Under the pieces are notes generated by a model. It had not been told where the DNA came from. It was given only the letters and a program-made list of their open reading frames with translations, and searched no databases. A stretch of DNA of 31,515 nucleotides from Saccoglossus kowalevskii (taxonomy: Eukaryota; Hemichordata; Enteropneusta; Harrimaniidae): positions 117,784 through 149,298 of the forward strand of contig NW_003105601.1 of assembly GCF_000003605.2 (NCBI RefSeq), written 5' to 3'. Shown one piece after another: positions 22,509 to 31,515 of this stretch. A program made the translations under genes and the position numbers. The first letter of the stretch is position 1. Every line of letters begins with the position of its first letter.

Positions 22509-22814
22509 TTAAAGCGCGGTAGTCGTCGCGCTGCGCATGTGCGAGATATATAGGTCTCATATAAACAAAGATGGCGACTTTGACTGTTGCGCAGATCAAC
22601 GAGTTCGAACTGAGACGTTTCCAAGCTTTAATTAGGCAATTTTCATGTGATTGGAAGGTATCGAAAGAGTCACCGTCGGTAATCAGTGCAAGTCGCGCCT
22701 AGGTCAAACCTCATATTTGTGATTTCCATTTGAAAAACGCATTGAATTGTGGGAAATCAAATGTTTATCAACACAAATGTCGCACATGCGCAGCGCGACG
22801 CTACCGCACTTTAA
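22509..22814. mobile_element. MITE copy D, 306 bp, best-preserved ends
   Basis: TTAA at both edges (22509-22512 and 22811-22814). Terminal inverted repeats of about 33 bp differ by one substitution and one indel: left AGCGCGGTAGTCGTCGCGC, right inverted AGTGCGGTAGCGTCGCGC, both continuing into TGCGCATGTGCG. The ends match the start of copies B and C (AGNGCGGTNGTCGTCGCG), but the 230-bp interior does not, so this is a longer or recombinant member with the least-worn ends, hence probably the youngest. The ends carry NRF1-like motifs and the interior an AAGATGGCG YY1-type core. Confidence 0.88.
22571..22702 (+). CDS. Small ORF inside MITE D, unknown
   Basis: A 43-codon frame starting with a good initiation context (AAAGATGG) and beginning MATLTVAQINEFELRRFQ, lying wholly between the inverted repeats. 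It ends at TAG 22700-22702. An AAG|GTATCG donor-like site at 22657-22665 would cut it after residue 29. Composition (Glu, Arg and Gln with spaced hydrophobics, favouring a helix) looks protein-like, but a 43-codon ORF is within chance. It might be a captured first exon, a remnant of the parent element's protein, or nothing. Confidence 0.2.
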   Translation: MATLTVAQINEFELRRFQALIRQFSCDWKVSKESPSVISASRA

Positions 22815-25270
22815 TTATAGACTGAATCATCATTAGAGGAGTCGACAAACTTACTATAACAATAGATTTAACAACACCTTCAAAAACAACTACTTATCTT
22901 TTTTTTCACACTGGTATTATTTCTTATTACATTAATAGACACAAATGGTCGCCGAGACCATTTTGAGAGCAACAAGTCACGTGATTTGCTTTTGCCACTC
23001 AAAGAGTGTTCCATTCCGGTGTATTCCTCTATATATAATTATGCAAACATCACACCACGACTCATTCGCACTTAGCAACAATACTCAGTTATATGAAGGA
23101 CTTTAAAATGAAAAATGTTTAAGTTGTGAAAAACATTGTTACAAATCACGACATAAATTGAAGTTCGAACACTTTAACTGTAGGTTTTGAAGTGTGATAT
23201 ATATTGAAAAAAAGTCTATATGAGACCGTAGTCAAATATTTGCATTACGTTTTAAGATTAAAAACATCATTTCCACAAATATAGTAATGTGCAACGAGCA
23301 CTAAATAATTACGTAACCATAGAGATTCGAGTACCCTTCAACATCTCAATGAAACACACAGGGCGATTACGAAAAGGTGGGACTCACTGAATGCCAGTGT
23401 CACGTTATTGTCGTATGCAAATTAGATATGTTAAATCATAGTTATATTTAATACCCCTCATCTACACGTTAATTTGCGTCTAGACTTATACCAGTTAAAA
23501 TGGTGGAGGTAACATATTTTTAATTAAATGAGAATGATGATCGCGATGTGTGGTCTGAATACGAACAACATCATTAGAATATCTATAGTTCACATTAATG
23601 CAGGTAGTCATTTCTGAGGGACTCTGACATTGCTTTTCAAATTATTCAAAAAAGAACGGCCTAATAAATTGGAGAGCGCATGCTGTGACTCAAATTAAGT
23701 ACACACAATCGGCAACATAGCCCGTTCCCATGGGAACATCTATACATTCACTCCTGGAGAAGCCATCATGGCTAAAGGAACACTATTCGACGTAGTGACC
23801 TAATTCCCGTTATAGTGCTCAGTTTAAACAACAAAGTATTAGAGCGCATCATGCATTATTATTTCAAATTTTGGATAACTTTAGTGTTGTGTTATCATGG
23901 AAATGTCAAAGTTCATACACAATTTACAGTGGCCCGAGAATGAGAATGATTTGTGGGATCACCTTTTTCATCCACGTGAATTAAATATACTGTACATTTT
24001 TTTAGTTTGAAGTTAATGATATAACGACCCAAAGAAGCAATGCATGTTATGTTGCTTCCAACATCGACGTTCAAGAACCATCTATTATAAAGGCATGTTG
24101 AGATGTTAGGGTCATTTCCATATGTGGTAAATACTGCATCTGTATATGTAAGCCAGAGATGAAACGGATGAGAGATCGACTAATATATGTCATGAAATTA
24201 ATCAACACCTCATTTCTATCCTTATTCATGGACATCTTATCATTATAGTCCGCTTCACATTTCGCACTAATTGGATTTGCCAGTAAACATGTAAATTTCA
24301 TTTTGTTCTTGTTTTATTTTGTTGAGCTACACGCAAATTTTGCATACAACTCCAAGTCGGTAACACTTATGCACTTGCCGCGATTACAGATTTATAATAT
24401 TAAGTTGTATAGTATATTCACATCAAAACAGGAAAACACACCATACTTGAAGTCAATTTTCAAATTAGTGTTTCAATGGTTGTTCGGCTTTTTAATCGAA
24501 AATCACTCAAAAGAGTTAGCGACATTCGACTGCTGAGATTTCAAATAAATATTTCTGCTTACAATCACAACATGGCGGGGTTTCACAAATATGTAAATTA
24601 TCTTTATATGTGGCCAATGTAAGAAGCGCCACAGGAGGGATATTCATAAATCTCGTTTTAAGCTTGAGATTATTCACGGTTTGATTTTAAGATGTAATTG
24701 GCAAGAGGTATCGTTGTCATTGTGATTATTTTTTGGAATTACCAACCTCTACATTTTCTGAATTTATTTATTTATTTCCCCAATTTTAATATAAAATTTG
24801 GGAATGTGTCTTCGCGGGACAACGAGTATGACACAACTATTCCAGTAAATCCGTGTTTTTTTAAATAAAATCCAGGTAATCTACCTGTACGGAATATCTA
24901 TGTAGATAAACAAGGTCTATGACCTATATATACTTGATATATGTATAATTAAATAATTTCTACGATATATACATATCATTAAATATGTCATCTACAAGCC
25001 TATTAATGTCAGTAAATATGTTTTCATGACATATACTGAAAGACTAATATATATGGCATATTAACGCAGAACCATGTCTGTCACATGACATATCTTTTGT
25101 ACTTCAATAAATCCACGTCATCGTGTCTATATTGACGCCTGTATTCAGGGATACGATTGTCTGACACAAATGTTCTTCTATTTCACAATAAACCATGCAG
25201 GTTGAATACAATATGTATCTGCTTGCTTGAATTACAGTATACAGTGATTTTGAACCGAGGATGATGAATA
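22815..25270. other. Non-coding region
   Basis: No supported gene. Holds the X-box-like palindrome at 23724 and an AT-rich inverted repeat (CCCAATTTTA / TAAAATTTGGG) at 24779-24802. Confidence 0.45.
23724..23737. promoter_or_regulatory. Perfect 14-bp palindrome resembling an RFX X-box
   Basis: GTTCCCATGGGAAC is a complete palindrome and fits the RYYNYY-AT-RRNRRY layout of X-boxes, though CC rather than GC in the half-site is not the preferred form. Thirty bases further on, ATCATGG opens an 11-codon frame only, so no gene is tied to it. Confidence 0.25.
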
Positions 25271-25283
25271 TTGAACAAACGTA

Positions 25284-25328
25284 TGACGTCGTGTCGCTTA
25301 CACGAACGATGTTGTCATAGTAACCATG
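25284..25328 (+). promoter_or_regulatory. X-box (RFX site) and CRE-like site before an ATGGCG
   Basis: GTTGTCATAGTAAC at 25311-25324 matches the RFX X-box consensus (GTNRCC-like half, AT, RGYAAC half) and is preceded by TGACGTCG (25284-25291). It abuts CCATGGCGAC, where the ATG opens eight codons before a stop. X-boxes close to start sites mark cilium-related genes in animals (established knowledge); whether a transcript starts here is inference. Confidence 0.3.
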
Positions 25329-27939
25329 GCGACTGATCTCTTGGTAGTTTAACATGTGTATGTATTCGTTGAATCGACCTTTCCTCCGTTCCGTACAACT
25401 ACCAACCTACTGACAAAAGATCAATTCGACGATCAAAAAAATTCTAATTTGCACGTAACAACAGTTTGGTCATGTAGATTTTGCCTGACGATGTACCGTT
25501 CGGCGATGGCCGCCACGACACCACACACAACCCACGTCGACCACGAGTCGTTGGGAACAGGGTAACGGGTCCTCGTAGAGTGACGCGGCGTGTAACCTAC
25601 GTATTAATCTCGCTACCAACATGCCACTTACAAATAGTTCAGCCTCTTGTTTACCTTGTTGACCGAGATTTGTCAAATTTTCTAATTATAAGTAGCCGTG
25701 ATGTGTGGACAGTATGGCCAACAATGGTCCATGTTACTGTCGTGTTAGTGAATTTTATGCACTATCAGTCATCACTATGAGCGATAAAATCAACTAAACT
25801 AGAAAGTACTTGTGTTTATTGAAGGTGACTTTAATTTTCATTCTAACTGAAAGCGCTTTTAATAAAAAATGAAATACCTAATTAACGCACACAGGGTGTT
25901 TGAAATGACGTTTGCCGACGGGAAGTCGTCGATTTAAAACCAAATATGACATAGTTGGCAGCAGATGTCGGATCCGTTCACAAACACATTGTGTACACAT
26001 TTGCAAGTCCTGAATAAGTGCGTAAGGTGCGCATTGGTAATATAATCATAGTGTCAAACAATTCTGTTCAAATTATCAGGTTCGAGGAGCGGGGTTATTC
26101 CCAAATAGAAATATTGTATATAGGTCTCAGCAACTTTTAGAAAACGCTTTCTCTGCTCAGTTTTCGCTCATGTCCACTTTCCGCCCTCGCCTCACCGTGG
26201 CCACTTCGAGAGGGGGACACCGAGATTGCGAATCTGTGCGATTGGGATTCATATCCCTAGCGTAAGAACCTTGATATTGATTTTGTATATATTTAGTAAA
26301 ATAATGTAACTAAGTTTACATTTACAATTTTACTGTTGCGTGAGATCATTGTTATAGATGGTTTGTTGTATTTTTGGATTTGACGTAATGACAATATGTA
26401 CGTTACAAATTAAATTAATTGTAGCCTAGGACTACGTTACAACATATCACCGAATTTAAGAGATGTGGCTATATTTCCTGTTTCAGTAAGAAAACGACAC
26501 GTTTCCCAATGTAGTTGATACACATCCAGCTGAAAATATAAGTATCATACACCAACGGTGTGTTTGTTTGCATTGTTGCATTTTTTTTGAAACGAATCTC
26601 TAGTCTGTTACTAGGCGACATCAAGCTACAAGTTGATGAAGAAACAGGATAGTATTACGCCTGATCGCAAATTAACAATATCCGCATTCAAATTCAGCCT
26701 GCGTATCCATAGTCACCTGATGAGGCGATAAATGCTGCTGGAAGAGCAATATAAGAATGATGTCTGCTCAGAAATCAGTATGGTTGCTATCGATTGTAGT
26801 CTAGACTCCCCATATCCGTAGCTCAGCGAAAGCTTTTAAATCAATGTATCAACTCCGGTTTTATATGCATCAAAACGTTGCCAAATTCCAGGCACTCGTG
26901 CAGCTAACAATGTATACATCACAAATCGTTAAAACATAACATGATCATTAACAGAATCACCGTTCTACGCACGGGCACGTCAATTATGTAATCAACGCAA
27001 TAGCCAACGCACGAAATTGCGCCACCCTTGGATAGAATATGAATTAGAACAAGAGCACAGATGCGGATTGGATATTTACATAACGAGAAAAAAAAAACAA
27101 GATCTAAAACGCATGACCCTAGGGTGTGGTTGACTTTCAAAGCATGTATGCACAATAAATTGTTAACAAATATGCGTCTAAACTCACCTGTATAAATATG
27201 TATGCTTCACCGGTTCAGCATGTGTTAGACGCTTGGCAACCGTGTCGAAATAACGCTGATTTCTTCCAGATATCTGTAATATTAATCGTGGAGAGTTACA
27301 CGACGTGTACGTAAGATACATAATACATGGCGACGTGTTGTGGTCTGGAAAACACAAATGAGGAGGCAGCTAGCCAGTTCATGTTCTCTCATTTCAGGCG
27401 GTGTGATTTGCCAGTTTAATAATAACTGTTGGCAATACTCGCACACGCATATAAGAACAAGTACAATTGCTTAAAAGGACTACTTCCGTTGGGTACCCTA
27501 ACTCGCTGGTTATTTTCCACTTATGTCAACGCCACATCCCGTTTGGTTTTAGGAAAATTTACAACTAATATTATGTTATTATAATTTTATGATTATTATA
27601 ATTCTCCACAATAACCATAGAGATGGCTGAGTTATTGATTTAAAATATGATTCACCTAATTAAAAAAGAAATATTTCTCGATATCAATTTCTATTCAGCG
27701 AAGTGTCTGGCTTATTTATTCAAATGGACACATTTTGTAATCATAACTTCTATCTTAAATATGATTTCTTGATACAGAGGAATCTTAGCGATTAACTGCT
27801 TGCATACGTGTATTCGTTTCACATTCTCAGTAATCCCTGATTCATGTTTCAGAAAAAAACACGGCTATGCGTGTTTACATCAACACCCGGCCTGGGACCA
27901 TGTCATACGTCCGCTAAGCAACAACCTCTCCCCTCACAG
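25329..27939. other. Mostly non-coding region with one CpG-rich open patch
   Basis: At about 25433-25620 several frames on both strands are open at once in CpG-rich DNA; one minus frame (25603-25433) encodes a hydrophobic stretch STWVVCGVVAAIA. The rest, to 27.9 kb, shows no supported feature. Confidence 0.4.
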
Positions 27940-28042
27940 GAATGCATCGCTGTATGCGTGCGAGTCTTGTACACAGACCACTACAGCCAACTACTCCAAG
28001 GACATTAATGATCTCATTTTCTGCCTGACTGATTTAAAGTGA
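27940..28042 (+). CDS. Possible terminal coding exon
   Basis: CTCTCCCCTCACAG at 27926-27939 is a strong 3' splice-site match. The following 34-codon frame ends in TGA at 28040-28042 and has a balanced composition with a CESC pair. No upstream exon, donor or canonical AATAAA soon downstream was identified, and a frame of this length can be chance. Product unknown. Confidence 0.2.
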
Positions 28043-28862
28043 CTTTGGCATCCAATGCATTGCAATGGTAGTTGTCTTTTGTAATCCATAAATTAGAAAA
28101 CCTCCACATTACAATTGGAACACACTGACACATCGGGCGTGACGTCTGAATGTGTTATTTGGTCACGTTACTTCGTGTCTGTTCGGTCACCGCATCGGCT
28201 TCTGGTTGGACTCGCGACAATCTAGTCCGTTGTGTTGTTACTCTGTTTGTAAATCCATTGAACGCTTCTTTTGTTATGCACACAGTATCCAGGACAATGC
28301 AAATGTGTCCTAGTATATGCTTTGTACAGCGCAGGTTCTAGTTCTATACCCTTTATTCTATTTACAAAAACATCGTTTAACAGCACGCACAGAAATAGGT
28401 GTTACTCCTTATAAGGGGCACATTGCAAGTGGCAGTAGTTCAGAAAAAAGAACTTAAACATAACTTTCCTAAATTTCATGAAATTTGCACAGAATTGCGA
28501 AATTGACGCATGTACTAAAACATACTAACACGGAGAGTAACAAAAATGCTGAGAATAAATAAACAAACCCAGGTTAGCTGCAAAAAGTACGATAAGATTA
28601 AAGGATTTCCACTGCTAAGTTTATATCCTCAAATCATATTATGTTTTTTTTAGTGGCTTCAAACTCGAATGTAAATAAATTCGAATGTTTTTTTAATCTG
28701 TATTACAAACTCACAAAATGGCCTTGAATCATAATCAAGGGACACTGAATTTGCTTTCTCATTTTAATGTTTCTCAGTAGAATTGATTCTAACTTCTATT
28801 CTACCTGCATCTGTGGCACGTGACTCACCTTTTACGTGACTAATTCTCCACCAATAACTAAA
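28043..28862. other. Non-coding stretch
   Basis: Nothing recognised apart from chance-length open frames. Confidence 0.5.
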
Positions 28863-28864
28863 AT

Positions 28865-28895
<31 letters not shown>
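28863..28895. repeat. (ATTT)n microsatellite, about 8 units
   Basis: Uninterrupted ATTT repeats. Confidence 0.97.
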
Positions 28896-29705
28896 GACGC
28901 TAGATCGTTACAGCTACAAATTACCACCTGTAAGGGAGTTCTAAAAACGAATTCATTAATTGTTTAATAAAATAAAAATTATTGCACACAGAAATGTGTT
29001 TACATTCATTGTAATTGTTCTGTTCGTGATGGAAGGGAAGTAACAATTACATAACACCGTTGAGGGCAGTGTTCATAAATTGGAATACAACTGTACTAGT
29101 ATGTGTACAAAAACATACGACGTCACTTGGGCCACTTAACGAGGCTATTGTATTTTTCTATAATGCCACAAGAAACAACAAATTGACAATACAAAGAACA
29201 GACCAAACTTAGTGGAACAAAGTTGTTATCATACTAACCTGGCTGACGATCTAGAATATTTTTGCGGTTTACCCATACTCCACAATAGCCTGGCTTATCT
29301 ATCTCATTTGAGAGTACGTAATACATGATATAAATATAATAAATGCCGTATTAGTATGGTATCACACCACTTAATGAATGCTACAACTAACCAATCACAT
29401 GGGTGGAATACCCACTGCGCCTATGAATTCCTTCACATAGCATATATAGCAATCATATGACAACTGAATCTATCAAACGCGATTAATTTCAAGTTACTTT
29501 TATCATGCAGCGGCCATTGCTGTCTACGTTGCGTTCCTGGCCTAGCTTTTGGGCCTTGTGCGACGATACGATACATACGATTCGCCGCCAGCCGATACAT
29601 TCCATAGATGCGAAAGCGAGGCTTGAAACGGATAATAAAACTGAATTTTGTTCATTCAATTTGTATTATTCATCTCTTGCGCATTAACTATGTAAATGTA
29701 TTGCA
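28896..29705. other. Non-coding stretch
   Basis: No gene or repeat supported. The sequence just before the AATGT repeat (GCGCATTAACTATGTAAATGTATTGC) may be a worn retroposon tail. Confidence 0.4.
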
Positions 29706-29750
29706 AATGTAATGTAATGTAATGCAATATAATGTAATGTAATGTAATGA
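29706..29750. repeat. (AATGT)n pentanucleotide repeat, 9 units
   Basis: Nine 5-bp units, six of them perfect AATGT and three with single changes (AATGC, AATAT, AATGA). Confidence 0.96.
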
Positions 29751-30916
29751 ATAAATAATGAGTAAAATAATATAACAAGTTCTTCAGTCGGTATGCAAAT
29801 TATCGTGTAACTGTCACCCTGATTCCGAAAAATTCGCATACATGTATTCAGATTAGCATCATGTTATATCAATCAGTCAGTCAGTCAACGTCATGGTCAC
29901 CCAGCAACCACAAGGCTATAAATGAAATTTCGGACTTTGGCGGGAAGTGGATCACCAGCAGAACGATCGTCTGCACGGACAAACCATTTTTAGCATAACC
30001 TGTACTGTAATTGTTTACAAAAACTCGACAGTATAACGACATTTGTCGGCTTCAATACCGCGAGAAAACTTCTACAAATGGTTGCGAATCGAAATGTGAG
30101 GGCGCTAATTAGAGAAGCGTGAGCGTTCTACGATCACTAATCCAACGTAACTTCATATCTCATTATAGCGCCATCCAGAGTTAACACATCTCATCACATC
30201 CGATAAAAATTTGCTGGATTAAAAATTTCACCAGAAATCATCAGACCCATAATGCAATGCGTCGAACCTATGGAATTCGCATGGTGCTATTGATTTTATG
30301 AATGCCATTGTGGGATACATTGTTTTGCATTACTTTATTTGTTTCAATAAACTACATAAGCTACATTCATAAATGTGTAAATATTCTTTCCAAATGTGTA
30401 AAAACAAAAAATATTGTACACCACATAAACAATAGAATAAAACGCATCGCGTGTACCGACGTACCCTTAAAGTGAACATCACCTGAACAACATGATTTTT
30501 CTGTAATATATGCCATCTTCTATACTCCAGTGTAGAGAAACGCTAGGAACGCGTTCACGATTCGCACGTCACATACATCTGATTATATGCTCCGAGCTAA
30601 TTAGGTTCCCATATGAATATATGAAGGTGGTTATTCCGACGAACAAGTTTATAATTGCGATGAAACTGCTTTATTTTGGAAGCTGTTACCGTCGAAGTCG
30701 CAAGCAACAGCAAACGACCCACATAATATCGGACGCAAACAAAATAAACAACGCATCACTGCAATGTTTACAGCAAACATGATCATGATCTTATTCGAAT
30801 ACTGCCTGACACATATGATGATACATCATACAATTTGTAAATATGTTTCTAATCTTTCAATTAACTAAACTAAGGGTTTATATGTTTTCAATGCATGACC
30901 CCCTCTTTCACGAGGT
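29751..30916. other. Non-coding stretch
   Basis: No supported gene. A CAGT run of about four units sits at 29873-29887. A 90-codon frame (30510-30782) is within chance length. Confidence 0.5.
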
Positions 30917-30997
30917 CCCTCGGTAAGTCGCGGCCCTCGATAAGTCGCGGTTTTTGCTTGGATCCCGACACCTGCGACTTAGCGAGGGGCCACTGTA
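30917..30997. mobile_element. Worn pogo/Tigger-like MITE end pair
   Basis: Two tandem copies of CCCTCGNTAAGTCGCGG (30917-30933 and 30934-30950) face an inverted copy GCGACTTAGCGAGGG (30974-30988) that runs into GGCCACTG and TA (30996-30997). CAGTGGNCCCTCGNTAAGTCGC is the kind of end found on Tc1/mariner-superfamily pogo/Tigger elements, which insert at TA (family knowledge). The left CAGTGG terminus is missing or diverged, so only a fragment remains. Confidence 0.6.
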
Positions 30998-31193
30998 TCA
31001 CCAGGCGCTATCTATCTATTACCACATATGCCAATGACGTGTACACAGTGCGCCCTCTGTCGATTAAACCAAACTTCGACCAAACTAGTACTGGTACAAT
31101 CTGATTAAAATCTGATGTAGTGTACGGGCTTTAATTATTTTGGCTATAAACTTATTTTAATTTTATTTTTTATTACTTTTGTTATTAATGCCC

Positions 31194-31220
31194 TTTTATT
31201 TTATTTTATTTTATTTTATT
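31194..31220. repeat. (TTTTA)n pentanucleotide repeat, about 5 units
   Basis: Five perfect TTTTA units within a longer T-rich tract. Confidence 0.95.
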
Positions 31221-31254
31221 ATTTTACTTTGATTTTGATTTTGTGAGTTTTTTA

Positions 31255-31515
31255 ATTCCGCCCTACCTACATCTGAGCCGATGCCTATGTAACGAGATTT
31301 CAACGAGACCCACTATCGACGATTTTAGTCAACGAATCACAGACCTCCTTCTATAGCTCACATGATGACGTCACCGGGCGGAGTCGGGTGGCAAACACTC
31401 AAATAAAATGGCGGATTATACCGACGTTAGCGATTGAAAATAACACGGCTTTACGGTAAGTTTATTATTGTCAAATGCAACTAAAGTAATTTTTATGTTA
31501 ATATTGTGGCTCGAA
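31255..31515 (+). promoter_or_regulatory. Candidate promoter and first exon running off the right edge
   Basis: After the T-rich tract the base composition becomes balanced. A perfect CRE TGACGTCA (31366-31373) is followed by GGGCGG (31376-31381), AAAATGGCGG (31405-31414, a YY1-type core often placed just downstream of start sites) and a strong donor ACG|GTAAGT (cut before 31456). The ATG at 31408 opens only nine codons, so the segment up to the donor would be a 5' UTR exon or have an upstream short ORF. The rest of any gene lies outside the window. Confidence 0.35.

Noticed and set aside
24572-24622. ATGGCGGGG start of a 16-codon frame
   Set aside because: Too short to support, no splice donor or homology recognised.
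1-31515. tRNA, rRNA or other structured RNA genes
   Set aside because: No B-box-like GGTTCGAATCC word, cloverleaf or rRNA core sequence was found on either strand.

Overview
The window is AT-rich, intron-scale DNA from an animal nucleus, most likely a marine invertebrate. The reasons are a decayed non-LTR retrotransposon, small inverted-repeat transposons, minisatellites and microsatellites, (ATT)n retroelement tails, polypyrimidine-AG splice acceptors, and no operons, Shine-Dalgarno sites or tRNA/rRNA genes. The lineage cannot be fixed from the sequence alone.

Layout. Positions 1-2003 hold a dead LINE, cut by the left edge, with reverse-transcriptase and C-terminal Cys/His remnants and many stops and frameshifts. 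About 2455-2790 holds a possible minus-strand poly(A)-tailed retroposon. About 2.8-6.5 kb is empty AT-rich DNA. At 6519-7421 lies a striking hierarchical minisatellite: ~27-bp monomers form an exact 109-bp unit, and five units appear to form a 545-bp higher-order block. A 123-bp MITE follows at 7481.

The only convincing protein-coding gene is on the minus strand at 9279-7951. It is a 442-residue, single-exon, highly charged, probably disordered protein with five or six short proline motifs of LPxI type. It has splice-acceptor candidates just upstream, a promoter-like patch near 9.6 kb and an AATAAA signal ~107 nt past the stop. I do not recognise its family.

From 9.85 to 31.5 kb the window is mostly intergenic or intronic. 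It carries three more MITEs of the same broad family (9855, 12088, 22509) with TTAA flanks and GC-rich ends containing NRF1-like TGCGCATGCGC motifs. It also has two LINE-like 3' tails, a pogo/Tigger-like remnant (30.9 kb), several microsatellites, and promoter-like clusters (12.7-13.0, 25.3 and 31.3-31.5 kb). Two patches (16.1-18.0 and 19.2-20.06 kb) read weakly like decayed coding sequence of unknown origin.

No multi-gene system can be assembled. The parts most worth following up are the MITE family (one member carries a small ORF), the three-tier minisatellite, the orphan LPxI protein, and the possible decayed gene at 16-18 kb. Counting stops suggests roughly sixty chance ORFs of 60 codons or more in a sequence this long and AT-rich, so most small ORFs were left out.
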